NCBI GenBank assembly: GCA_030843315.1
Contig: JAUUPT010000118.1
Coordinates: 1-8,360, forward strand
Direction: 5' to 3'
Source of the DNA: Bacteroidaceae bacterium
Lineage (GTDB): Bacteria > Bacteroidota > Bacteroidia > Bacteroidales > Bacteroidaceae
Length of the DNA: 8,360 bases
Made by a program: the position numbers and the translations under genes. Numbering within the stretch: the stretch's first letter is position 1; each line of letters starts with the position of its first letter. The notes beneath the pieces are model-generated. The model saw only the letters and a list, made by a program, of their open reading frames with translations. It was not told where the DNA came from and did not search any database. Positions 1 through 6,218 of this stretch are shown piece by piece.

Positions 1-79
1 ACTTGGCGAGGTCGTAATCCAACATAACCCGTACACCCCTGATATCGTAAATCTTGTTTTGAATAATTTGTAGTTCCAT
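1..79 (-). CDS. ORF6N-domain protein, N-terminal fragment (cut by window edge)
   Basis: An ATG at 77-79 on the minus strand opens a reading frame that stays open to the window edge, giving 26 codons. The peptide begins MELQIIQNKIYDIRG and continues with a VRVMLDYDLAK segment. This matches the start of ORF6N-domain proteins, which typically open with an I-x-x-KIY-x-IRGxRVMLDxDLA pattern. ORF6N is a putative DNA-binding domain found in phage antirepressor-like proteins (KilA-N/BRO-related) and is common in Bacteroides mobile elements. The gene starts 11 bases after the integrase stop codon, so the two are probably co-transcribed. The function is not established; a regulator of the element is an inference. 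The rest of the protein lies outside the window. Confidence 0.8.
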   Translation of the reverse strand, partial: MELQIIQNKIYDIRGVRVMLDYDLAK

Positions 80-90
80 GATATTGTGAT

Positions 91-1320
91 TTATTGATTA
101 ACGGCTAATTTTTCTCCCATGCTTTTAACTTTTCCGGCAAAAGCATTCATGTCGTGGCTTATTTTTGAATCAGTTATCCTTGCATAGATTTGCGTTGTTC
201 GGATATTGGTATGCCCTAACATTTTACTCACACTCTCAATAGATACTCCCTTGCTAAGTGTCAGAGTTGCAAACGTATGACGGGCAAGGTGGAACGAAAT
301 TTCCTTATCAATCCCACATAATGCACCGATTTCTTTCAGGTAAGCGTTCATCTTTTGATTACTTGGAACAGGAAGTATTCGATTATCCGGCAAAGTGCCT
401 TCGTATTTCTCCAATATTCTTTTGGGAATATCAAGTAATGGGATTGAAAACGTTACATCTGTTTTTTCTCTTTTGCCAATGATCCACAGATTGCCATCAA
501 AAGAAGTGCGGATATTTTCTTTGCGCAATTTCTTTACATCTATATAGGCTAATCCGCAAAAACAGGAAAAGACAAAGATATCACGCACCTGTTCTAACCG
601 TTTTGTAGGAAACCTTTTCTCTATAATGGATTCGACTTCTTCTTGTGTCAGATAACCTCTGTCGACTTTCTTAATACGGATTCTGTAATTGGCAAAGGGA
701 TCGGCTTTAATCCAGCCATTGTTTTTAGCGATAATAACGATACGTTTGAAAAACTGCATAAACTTGGCAGTGGTATTTGCATTACAACCGCAAGTGGTTA
801 ACAGATAAACCTCAAAATCAGTGATAAACTGGTGATTGATTTCCTTGAAAGAAATATCACTCAGATTATACCTCTCTTTGATAAAATTGCAGAGATGTTT
901 TCTTGTAACTTCATACTTCTGATAAGTCGCTTTCGACTTACTAATGCCAATGAGTCGCTCAACATCTTCATTGTGACGGGTAAATTGTTCAAGTAGATTG
1001 TGAGCGTTTGTTGTTCCGCCAAGAAAGTAATTCTTCACTTTTTCTGCAGTAACGTTCGCATCACTCAGCAAAAGTTCATTATATACATTAAATAAAGCGG
1101 ATTTGGTTTTGTCAATGATAGAATTGATTTCAACGACCTCGCTTGTTCGTCCAACTGCTCTCCCTGCCTTCACTTCCCAAATTGCAGGATCAACATCTTT
1201 TTTAATGCCAAACCGTGCTTCTTGCTTGTCGATAGTTATTCGACAGAAAATAGGGGTATGGCCATTTGCTTTTGTCTTGTCTCTTTTCAGAAAAAAGAGC
1301 ACTCTAAATGTACTTCTCAT
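91..1320 (-). CDS. Tyrosine recombinase/integrase, 409 aa, lacking the first catalytic arginine
   Basis: Site-specific recombinase of the tyrosine family, expected to integrate and excise the adjoining element through a covalent 3'-phosphotyrosine intermediate. The N-terminal ~1-90 (MRSTFRVLFFLKRDK, ITIDKQEARFGIKK, W48) resembles the arm-type DNA-binding domain of Bacteroides integrases. Residues ~105-210 form the SAM-like core-binding domain, and ~222-395 the catalytic domain. Catalytic residues visible are Lys286 (EKTDV context), HLAR at 344-347 (His344, Arg347), His370 (LGH) and nucleophile Tyr379. The usual first Arg of the GLR-x-x-D box is replaced: the sequence reads CGLAYID, with Ala258. 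Loss of this Arg is known in Bacteroides integrases (IntDOT of CTnDOT has Ser), so the enzyme need not be dead. Length is normal for the group. The start ATG at 1318-1320 is the only good one. The gene is AT-rich relative to the pfl genes. Confidence 0.95.
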   Translation of the reverse strand: MRSTFRVLFFLKRDKTKANGHTPIFCRITIDKQEARFGIKKDVDPAIWEVKAGRAVGRTSEVVEINSIIDKTKSALFNVYNELLLSDANVTAEKVKNYFLGGTTNAHNLLEQFTRHNEDVERLIGISKSKATYQKYEVTRKHLCNFIKERYNLSDISFKEINHQFITDFEVYLLTTCGCNANTTAKFMQFFKRIVIIAKNNGWIKADPFANYRIRIKKVDRGYLTQEEVESIIEKRFPTKRLEQVRDIFVFSCFCGLAYIDVKKLRKENIRTSFDGNLWIIGKREKTDVTFSIPLLDIPKRILEKYEGTLPDNRILPVPSNQKMNAYLKEIGALCGIDKEISFHLARHTFATLTLSKGVSIESVSKMLGHTNIRTTQIYARITDSKISHDMNAFAGKVKSMGEKLAVNQ

Positions 1321-1339
1321 AACTCAAATTTTAATGTTA

Positions 1340-1347
1340 CAAACTTA
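1340..1347 (-). promoter_or_regulatory. Candidate integrase promoter (-7 box)
   Basis: Read on the minus strand, the bases are TAAGTTTG, an exact match to the Bacteroidetes -7 consensus TAnnTTTG, 19 bp upstream of the integrase ATG. No TTTG is present at the expected -33 distance, so the promoter would be weak or need help. The box lies inside a 9-bp inverted repeat (ACTCAAATT at 1322-1330, AATTTGAGT at 1361-1369), which could let a bound protein cover the promoter. Confidence 0.4.
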
Positions 1348-1380
1348 GTTTAACTATCTCAATTTGAGTATTGTGCAATG

Positions 1381-1487
1381 CTGCCAAATCCAGACAACAG
1401 ACTGCCAATTTTGGACAATTCGTACCCCTTTTTAAAAAATTCCAAAAGGGGTACGATTTAGAGCGCAAAGTATGTCCCTTTTTGGCA
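1381..1487. repeat. Three copies of a TGTCC-N5-TGGCA-like motif upstream of int
   Basis: On the minus strand two 17-bp copies, TTGTC-N7-TGGCAG in pattern, occur at 1402-1418 and 1381-1397. They match at 13 of 17 positions and are spaced exactly 21 bp apart, two helical turns. A third, inverted copy (TGTCC-N5-TGGCA) lies at 1473-1487 on the plus strand. The cluster flanks the inverted repeat at 1420-1456. Ordered repeats between an integrase gene and the presumed attachment site are typical of integrase arm-type, excisionase or repressor sites; which of these they are is inference. Confidence 0.45.
1420..1456. repeat. Perfect 13-bp-arm inverted repeat upstream of int
   Basis: Arms TCGTACCCCTTTT (1420-1432) and AAAAGGGGTACGA (1444-1456) are exact reverse complements separated by an 11-base AT-rich spacer. 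On neither strand is the structure followed directly by a T-run, so it is not an obvious terminator. Its position between the integrase promoter and the tRNA suggests a protein-binding or recombination site of the element. Confidence 0.6.
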
Positions 1488-1521
1488 TTTTCCTGTCTTT
1501 TTCACCGGACTGTATAGAAGC

Positions 1522-1556
1522 AAAAAATCCTACAAGTCATTGAACTTGTAGGATTT
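1522..1556 (-). terminator. Intrinsic terminator downstream of tRNA-Ser
   Basis: A perfect 13-bp stem (arms 1525-1537 and 1544-1556) with a 6-base loop (1538-1543). On the minus strand the stem runs into six Ts (complement of 1522-1527), the form of a rho-independent terminator. It begins about 37 bases beyond the tRNA 3' end and would stop tRNA-Ser transcription before the integrase promoter. On the plus strand a weaker T-run follows (TTTTT near 1563), so some bidirectional function is possible. Confidence 0.75.
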
Positions 1557-1592
1557 GTCTACTTTTTGGCTGCTCTTGGCTTTGCCTTCCAG

Positions 1593-1677
1593 CGGAGAGA
1601 CAGGGATTCGAACCCCGGGTGCCTTGCAGCACAACGGTTTTCAAGACCGCCGCAATCGACCACTCTGCCACCTCTCC
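1593..1677 (-). tRNA. tRNA-Ser, anticodon UGA
   Basis: A complete 85-base cloverleaf reads on the minus strand. The acceptor stem pairs GGAGAGG with TCTCTCC (last pair G-U), with discriminator base G. The anticodon stem GCGGT/ACCGT encloses the loop CTTGAAA, giving anticodon TGA. A long variable arm of class II type follows, and then a T-arm CGGGG-TTCGAAT-CCCTG. Long variable arm, UGA anticodon and discriminator G together identify serine (codons UCA and by wobble UCG). The 3' CCA is not encoded: the next bases are CTG. The gene has its own promoter (1719-1749) and terminator (1522-1556), and is a plausible integration target for the element to its left. Confidence 0.97.
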
Positions 1678-1718
1678 AAAACTTCTCTTTCGGGAAGTAC
1701 TTTTCTCTTAAAGCGGTG

Positions 1719-1749
1719 CAAAGGTATAAATCATTTTTTAATCTGCAAA
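1719..1749 (-). promoter_or_regulatory. Promoter of tRNA-Ser
   Basis: On the minus strand a -33 TTTG (1746-1749) and a -7 TACCTTTG (1719-1726, exact TAnnTTTG) are separated by 19 bp, the spacing expected for the Bacteroidetes primary sigma factor. Transcription would start near 1712, about 35 bases before the mature tRNA 5' end. This is the best promoter match in the window. Confidence 0.8.
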
Positions 1750-1814
1750 CATTCTGCTACAATTTATTTTCAACAGGGCAATAAATCCGTTGCGGCGCTA
1801 CCTAATTATAGTTA

Positions 1815-1836
1815 TTTTGTGCTGTGCAACACAAAA
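1815..1836. promoter_or_regulatory. Palindromic operator candidate upstream of pflB (Rex/CRP-like)
   Basis: The 22-bp site has perfect 7-bp arms, TTTTGTG (1815-1821) and CACAAAA (1830-1836), around an 8-base spacer. The inner TTGTG-N8-CACAA has the same outline and 18-bp length as Rex operators (TTGTGAA-N4-TTCACAA), and the TGTG/CACA halves also resemble CRP/FNR-family sites. Its centre is about 60 bp upstream of the start predicted from the -7 box at 1875-1882, a usual activator position. No other palindrome of this quality is seen between the tRNA promoter and pflB. Regulator identity is inferred only. Confidence 0.5.
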
Positions 1837-1874
1837 AGGAATATATATCCCATACAATTACAGAAATTTTTCCG

Positions 1875-1882
1875 TAATTTTG
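1875..1882 (+). promoter_or_regulatory. Candidate pflB promoter (-7 box)
   Basis: TAATTTTG is an exact TAnnTTTG match, 49 bp upstream of the pflB ATG. The -33 region (about 1850-1856) has no TTTG, which would fit a promoter that depends on an activator bound upstream, such as at the palindrome 1815-1836. The resulting leader would be about 43 bases and has no strong Shine-Dalgarno. Confidence 0.5.
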
Positions 1883-1931
1883 CGCCCTCTTTAATAGGAT
1901 AACATTTCTAACCCACTAACAAAATGAATTT

Positions 1932-4160
1932 ATGGAATTGAACAAAACCTTTACCAACGGGCTTTGGAACAAAGAAATCAATGTCAGTGATTTCGTTAGT
2001 AAAAACATTGCGCCCTATACCGGGGATGCATCTTTCCTGCAAGGGCCTACCGAGCGCACCCGGCGCATCTGGGACATCTGCCTCGCAGCACTCGAAGAAG
2101 AAAGAAATAACAACGGAGTCCGCTCCCTGGACAACGTCACCGTGTCTACCATCACTTCCCACAAAGCCGGATATATAGATAAGGACAGCGAGCTGATCGT
2201 AGGCTTGCAGACCGACGAATTGCTGAAACGCGCCATCAAGCCCTTTGGCGGCATCAACGTTGTGGCAAAGGCTTGCCACGAAAACGGGCTGGAAGTGGAC
2301 GACCGCGTAAAAGATATCTTCACGCACTACCGCAAGACGCACAACGACGGCGTATTCGACGTATATACCGAAGAGATCCGCTCCTTCCGCTCGCTGGGCT
2401 TCCTCACCGGACTGCCCGATAACTATGCCCGCGGACGTATCATCGGCGACTACCGCCGCCTCGCCCTCTACGGCATCGACCGCCTGATTGAAGCCAAGCT
2501 GGAAGACCTGCACAACCTGACCGGCCCCATGACCGAAGCACGCATCCGCCTGCGCGAAGAAGTGTCCGAACAGATCAAGGCATTGAAAGAAATCAAAGTG
2601 ATGGGCGAATATTACGGACTCGACCTCAGCCGCCCCGCCACTTCCGCCCAAGAAGCGGTGCAGTGGGTATATATGGCCTACCTGGCTGCCGTTAAGGAAC
2701 AGGACGGTGCCGCCATGTCGCTGGGCAACGTATCCTCATTCCTCGACATCTTCATCGAATACGACCTGGCTCACGGCAAGATAGACGAAACCTTTGCACA
2801 AGAGCTGATTGACCAGTTTGTCATCAAGCTGCGCATGGTCCGCCACCTGCGCATGCAGTCCTATAACGACATCTTTGCCGGCGATCCCACCTGGGTGACC
2901 GAAGCCATCGGCGGCCGCTTCAACGACGGACGTGTTAAAGTGACCAAGACCTCTTTCCGCTTCCTGCAAACCCTCTACAACCTCGGCCCGTCTCCCGAGC
3001 CGAACCTCACCATCCTCTGGAGCCCCGAACTGCCGGAAGGTTTCAAGGAATTCTGCGCCAAAGTATCCGTAGACACCAGCTCCATCCAGTACGAAAACGA
3101 TAACCTGATGCGCGAAGTGCGCAACTGCGACGACTACGGCATTGCCTGCTGCGTGTCCTACCAGGCCATCGGCAAGCAGATCCAGTTCTTCGGCGCACGT
3201 GCCAACCTTGCCAAAGCATTGCTGCTCGCCATCAACGGCGGACGCTGCGAGAACACCGGCACCGTCATGGTGAAAGGCATCCCCGTGCTGACCGGCAACA
3301 CGCTGAAGTACGAAGAAGTAATGTCCAACTACAAGAAGGTGCTGACCGAAATTGCCCGCGTCTACAACGAAGCGATGAACATCATCCACTACATGCACGA
3401 TAAGTATTACTACGAGAAGGCCCAAATGGCATTCATCGATACCGACCCGCGCATCAACCTCGCCTACGGCGTTGCCGGCCTTTCCATCGCCATCGACTCC
3501 CTGTCCGCCATCAAGAACGCCAAAGTCACCGCCCGCCGCAACGAAATCGGCCTGACGGAAGGCTTCGACGTAGAGGGCACTTTCCCCTGCTTCGGCAACA
3601 ACGACGACCGCGTAGACCACCTCGGCGTAGACCTGGTGTATTACTTCAGCGAAGAGTTGAAGAAGCTGCCCGTCTACAAGAATGCCCGCCCCACCCTGTC
3701 ACTGCTCACCATCACCTCCAATGTGATGTACGGCAAAAAGACCGGCGCCACTCCCGACGGACGCGCCAAAGGCGTTGCCTTCGCCCCGGGTGCCAACCCG
3801 ATGCACGGACGCGACAAGAACGGTGCCATCGCCTCCCTGAGTTCAGTAGCCAAACTGCGCTACCGCGACTCGCAAGACGGCATCAGCAACACCTTCTCCA
3901 TCGTGCCCAAGTCCTTGGGTCCCACGGCGGAAGAGCGTGTAGAAAACCTGGTTACGATGATGGACGGCTACTTCACCAAAGGTGCCCACCACCTGAACGT
4001 GAACGTGCTGAACCGTGAAATGCTGGAAGACGCCATGGAGCATCCCGAGAAATACCCGCAACTCACCATCCGCGTTTCCGGCTATGCCGTGAACTTTGTG
4101 AAGTTGAGCCGCGAGCATCAGTTGGAAGTCATCAGCCGTTCGTTCCACGAAAGAATGTAA
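1932..4160 (+). CDS. pflB: Pyruvate formate-lyase (formate C-acetyltransferase), 742 aa
   Basis: Cytosolic glycyl-radical enzyme that converts pyruvate and CoA to acetyl-CoA and formate, a central step of anaerobic mixed-acid fermentation. The adjacent Cys406-Cys407 pair (IACCVSYQ) are the active-site thiols. Gly717 in RVSGYAV, 25 residues from the C-terminus, is the radical-carrying glycine. The PFL domain covers about residues 1-610 and the glycine-radical domain about 620-742. The CC pair and the length close to E. coli PflB (760 aa) favour true PFL over glycerol/diol dehydratases or ketobutyrate-only variants. The start at 1932 is the only in-frame ATG near the conserved N-terminus. A five-codon frame from an ATG at 1924 overlaps it. 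pflA follows after one base. The gene is GC-rich with many CGC and ACC codons, unlike the integrase. The enzyme is expected to be oxygen-sensitive and to need PflA activation. Confidence 0.98.
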   Translation: MELNKTFTNGLWNKEINVSDFVSKNIAPYTGDASFLQGPTERTRRIWDICLAALEEERNNNGVRSLDNVTVSTITSHKAGYIDKDSELIVGLQTDELLKRAIKPFGGINVVAKACHENGLEVDDRVKDIFTHYRKTHNDGVFDVYTEEIRSFRSLGFLTGLPDNYARGRIIGDYRRLALYGIDRLIEAKLEDLHNLTGPMTEARIRLREEVSEQIKALKEIKVMGEYYGLDLSRPATSAQEAVQWVYMAYLAAVKEQDGAAMSLGNVSSFLDIFIEYDLAHGKIDETFAQELIDQFVIKLRMVRHLRMQSYNDIFAGDPTWVTEAIGGRFNDGRVKVTKTSFRFLQTLYNLGPSPEPNLTILWSPELPEGFKEFCAKVSVDTSSIQYENDNLMREVRNCDDYGIACCVSYQAIGKQIQFFGARANLAKALLLAINGGRCENTGTVMVKGIPVLTGNTLKYEEVMSNYKKVLTEIARVYNEAMNIIHYMHDKYYYEKAQMAFIDTDPRINLAYGVAGLSIAIDSLSAIKNAKVTARRNEIGLTEGFDVEGTFPCFGNNDDRVDHLGVDLVYYFSEELKKLPVYKNARPTLSLLTITSNVMYGKKTGATPDGRAKGVAFAPGANPMHGRDKNGAIASLSSVAKLRYRDSQDGISNTFSIVPKSLGPTAEERVENLVTMMDGYFTKGAHHLNVNVLNREMLEDAMEHPEKYPQLTIRVSGYAVNFVKLSREHQLEVISRSFHERM

Positions 4161-4161
4161 T

Positions 4162-4887
4162 ATGATAAACGTACACTCCTACGAAAGTATGGGAACCTTC
4201 GACGGGCCGGGTCTCCGGCTCGTCGTTTTCCTTCAGGGCTGCCCGTTCCGCTGCCTGTATTGTGCCAATCCCGATACGATAGACGTAAAAGGGGGCACCC
4301 CCACTCCTCCCGAGGAAATTCTTCGGATGGCCGTCAGCCAGAAAGCATTTTTCGGAAAGAAAGGCGGCATCACCTTCTCCGGCGGAGAGCCCACGCTGCA
4401 AGCCGAAGCGCTGATTCCTCTTTTCAAAGAGCTGAAGGCCAACGGCATCCATATCTGCCTGGACAGCAACGGCGGTATCTGGAATGAGAAAGTAGAAGAG
4501 TTGTTGAGCCTGACCGACCTGGTGCTGCTCGACGTCAAAGAGTTCAACCCCGAACGCCACCGCGCACTGACGGGACGCAGCAACGAGCAGACGCTCCGCA
4601 CCGCCGCCTGGCTCGAAGAGCATGCACGCCCGTTCTGGTTGCGCTACGTGCTCGTTCCGGGCTATAGCGATTTCGAAGAAGATATCCGCAGCCTGGGCCG
4701 GAGTTTCGGAAGATACGAATACATACAGCGGGTGGAGCTGTTGCCCTATCACCGGCTGGGCGTACACAAGTACGAGGCAATGGGCTGGGATTATCAGTTG
4801 AAGGAGGTAAAAGAAAATACTCCCGAACAGCTGGCACAGGCGGAAAAGCTGTTCAAGGAGTATTTCGGGAATGTGATAGTAAACTAA
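4162..4887 (+). CDS. pflA: Pyruvate formate-lyase activating enzyme, 241 aa
   Basis: Radical-SAM enzyme that reductively cleaves S-adenosylmethionine at a [4Fe-4S] cluster and abstracts hydrogen from the radical glycine (Gly717) of PflB. The cluster motif CxxxCxxC is Cys27, Cys31, Cys34 (GCPFRCLYC). The SAM-binding GGEP is at 74-77 (TFSGGEPTLQ). The N-terminal GTFDGPGLR and the C-terminal LPYHRLG-x-HKYEAMGWDY segments are characteristic of PflA. Length agrees with E. coli PflA (246 aa). There is no inserted ferredoxin domain, so it is the pyruvate formate-lyase type rather than a larger glycyl-radical activase with two extra clusters. The start lies one base after the pflB stop, so the two form an operon, probably with coupled translation. 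The stop codon overlaps the end of the convergent gene by 4 bases. Confidence 0.97.
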   Translation: MINVHSYESMGTFDGPGLRLVVFLQGCPFRCLYCANPDTIDVKGGTPTPPEEILRMAVSQKAFFGKKGGITFSGGEPTLQAEALIPLFKELKANGIHICLDSNGGIWNEKVEELLSLTDLVLLDVKEFNPERHRALTGRSNEQTLRTAAWLEEHARPFWLRYVLVPGYSDFEEDIRSLGRSFGRYEYIQRVELLPYHRLGVHKYEAMGWDYQLKEVKENTPEQLAQAEKLFKEYFGNVIVN

Positions 4888-6218
4888 TACGTCAAGCGTA
4901 TTCCCGCCTGCAACGTAAAGTTAGTCTTATTTTCCTTGCGTATCGTCTGCACCGACGAACCGTCGTCGAAGAAATAAGACACACCCGGTTCTACGTACAG
5001 CCCCACTCTATTACTTATATTATACTGTGCGCCCACAGCTCCCATCACCGAGAGTTGTAAAGGCTTCACCGTTTCGCTCTCGCTGCCTATCTTGCCATAC
5101 ACGCACTTCTCTACAGCACCGCCGCCCGAAACATACATCGTAAAGTTCTCCTTATCCACAAAGTTCCAGTTGGCGCGCACCGGTATTCCGATATAGTGCA
5201 ACTTCTGGCTCACCTTCTCGGAACTTCCTCCGAACTTCACGTCCGAAGCCAGATAAGTATACGTCAGCCCTGTTTCTATCGAAAAGCCTTTCGGAAGATT
5301 CTTTCGCACCGATACGCCGAAACTGATCGGCTGTTTATGGTCAATGGAAGTAACCTTATTCGCTTTTTTCTGCAGGAGAGGCAGACCGTCTTTAAACACC
5401 AGTTCCTCCCCTTCCGGGATGGTAACAATGTTGTTGGCAGTAGACGACAGATCTACTTTATCACCATAAATCGGAGCATTAGGATTCATGCTTTGCATAG
5501 GATTTCCGCCACCGGCATCGCCTGTCTGCGAAAAGGCTCCCGTATTTCCTACCGCCAGCCCCACAGCCCATCCCTTGGCACGGGCTTCCGATTTCTTTCC
5601 TTCCGGCAAGTGCAGTTTATCTTTCCCCGACGGGCGATAGCGCTCTCTTATTCTTGTCTCAGGCTCTTTGCCGGGGTTCACTGCAACATTCTCGTTCGCA
5701 GTCTCCACCACCGGCTCTTCTGCCGGCCGGGCGGTGCTCTCATCGTTTATCCCGGAAGTAGGCAGCAGTTCTTCTTCCCCGCCTTCGGTTGCTATCTCTA
5801 TCTGTTGCGCCACCAGCGAACGGTGGGTATCTCCATTGCTTGCCGAAGTTCCTCTGTGTGCCCGATAAAGAGGTTCCGACGGATTAGTCTGCAACGCAGG
5901 CGTGGTCACTTCCGGCAGATTGTCCGGAGCCACGGCCAGGGCAGGCACCGATGCGTGCCGCACTTCATCCGCCACCGGACTTTGCAGCAACCACAGACTG
6001 ACGGACGACACCGCCACCAGCAACACCGCAGCTGCCGACACCGCCCACCGGCGGAAAGGCACTATCCGCCGCGGTTCTGCCACCGGAGCATCACCGGCCG
6101 TCAATTCCTTCTCCAGCCGCTCCCATCCGGAAGCAGGCAACGGTTCGGAATAATCTTCCAGCCGATCCTTTATCTTCTTCAGCCACAATTCATCTTTCAT
6201 ATCATCTTTCATTATCAT
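4884..6218 (-). CDS. Putative anti-sigma/outer-membrane beta-barrel fusion protein
   Basis: About 444 aa from the ATG at 6216-6218, which overlaps the upstream sigma-factor stop as ATGA. An ATG at 6210-6212 is equally possible; the frame also opens at GTG 6234-6236. Residues ~1-50 (DELWLKKIKDRLEDYSEPLP, then GWERLEKEL) resemble the short cytoplasmic N-termini of Bacteroidetes anti-sigma partners of ECF sigma factors. One membrane helix follows at ~58-80, after an RR-rich stretch, implying N-in topology. Residues ~81-215 are Pro/Glu/Ser/Thr-rich and probably disordered. From ~216 to the end come alternating beta-strand patterns (FGVSVRKNL, FSIETGLTYTYLA, HYIGIPVRANW, FTMYVSGGG, LYVEPGVSYFF, FTLQAGIRLTY) ending in Tyr, as in 8-stranded porin/PorT-like outer-membrane barrels. 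Coupling to the sigma gene suggests it senses the envelope and controls that factor. No signal peptidase site is evident, and the actual topology is unproven. Confidence 0.75.
   Translation of the reverse strand: MIMKDDMKDELWLKKIKDRLEDYSEPLPASGWERLEKELTAGDAPVAEPRRIVPFRRWAVSAAAVLLVAVSSVSLWLLQSPVADEVRHASVPALAVAPDNLPEVTTPALQTNPSEPLYRAHRGTSASNGDTHRSLVAQQIEIATEGGEEELLPTSGINDESTARPAEEPVVETANENVAVNPGKEPETRIRERYRPSGKDKLHLPEGKKSEARAKGWAVGLAVGNTGAFSQTGDAGGGNPMQSMNPNAPIYGDKVDLSSTANNIVTIPEGEELVFKDGLPLLQKKANKVTSIDHKQPISFGVSVRKNLPKGFSIETGLTYTYLASDVKFGGSSEKVSQKLHYIGIPVRANWNFVDKENFTMYVSGGGAVEKCVYGKIGSESETVKPLQLSVMGAVGAQYNISNRVGLYVEPGVSYFFDDGSSVQTIRKENKTNFTLQAGIRLTY

Larger units (their letters stand above)
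1..1500. mobile_element. End of an integrative element beside tRNA-Ser
   Basis: An AT-rich block carrying a tyrosine recombinase and an ORF6N gene (a phage/mobile-element domain) lies immediately downstream of tRNA-Ser(UGA), next to GC-richer core metabolic genes. Integrase beside a tRNA gene is a classic layout for genomic islands, prophages and integrative conjugative elements. The right boundary is not resolved: it could be in the tRNA 3' end (about 1593-1612) or left of the hairpin at 1522-1556. The element continues past the left edge, so its other end, the second attachment site and its class (phage, ICE or island) cannot be seen. The end coordinate given here is approximate. Confidence 0.55.

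Noticed and set aside
1420..1456. Inverted repeat as a transcription terminator
   Set aside because: No T-run follows the stem on either strand, and it lies upstream of, not after, a gene.
1555..1902. Open frames on the plus strand through the tRNA-Ser gene (115 and 72 codons)
   Set aside because: They run antisense across a clear tRNA and its promoter, show no recognisable protein pattern and have composition typical of chance frames.
1908..2651. 247-codon minus-strand frame antisense to pflB, with a similar 294-codon frame at 2736-3620
   Set aside because: Both are shadows of the GC-rich, codon-biased pflB gene, and their translations are low-complexity V/A/G/D-rich sequence without family features.
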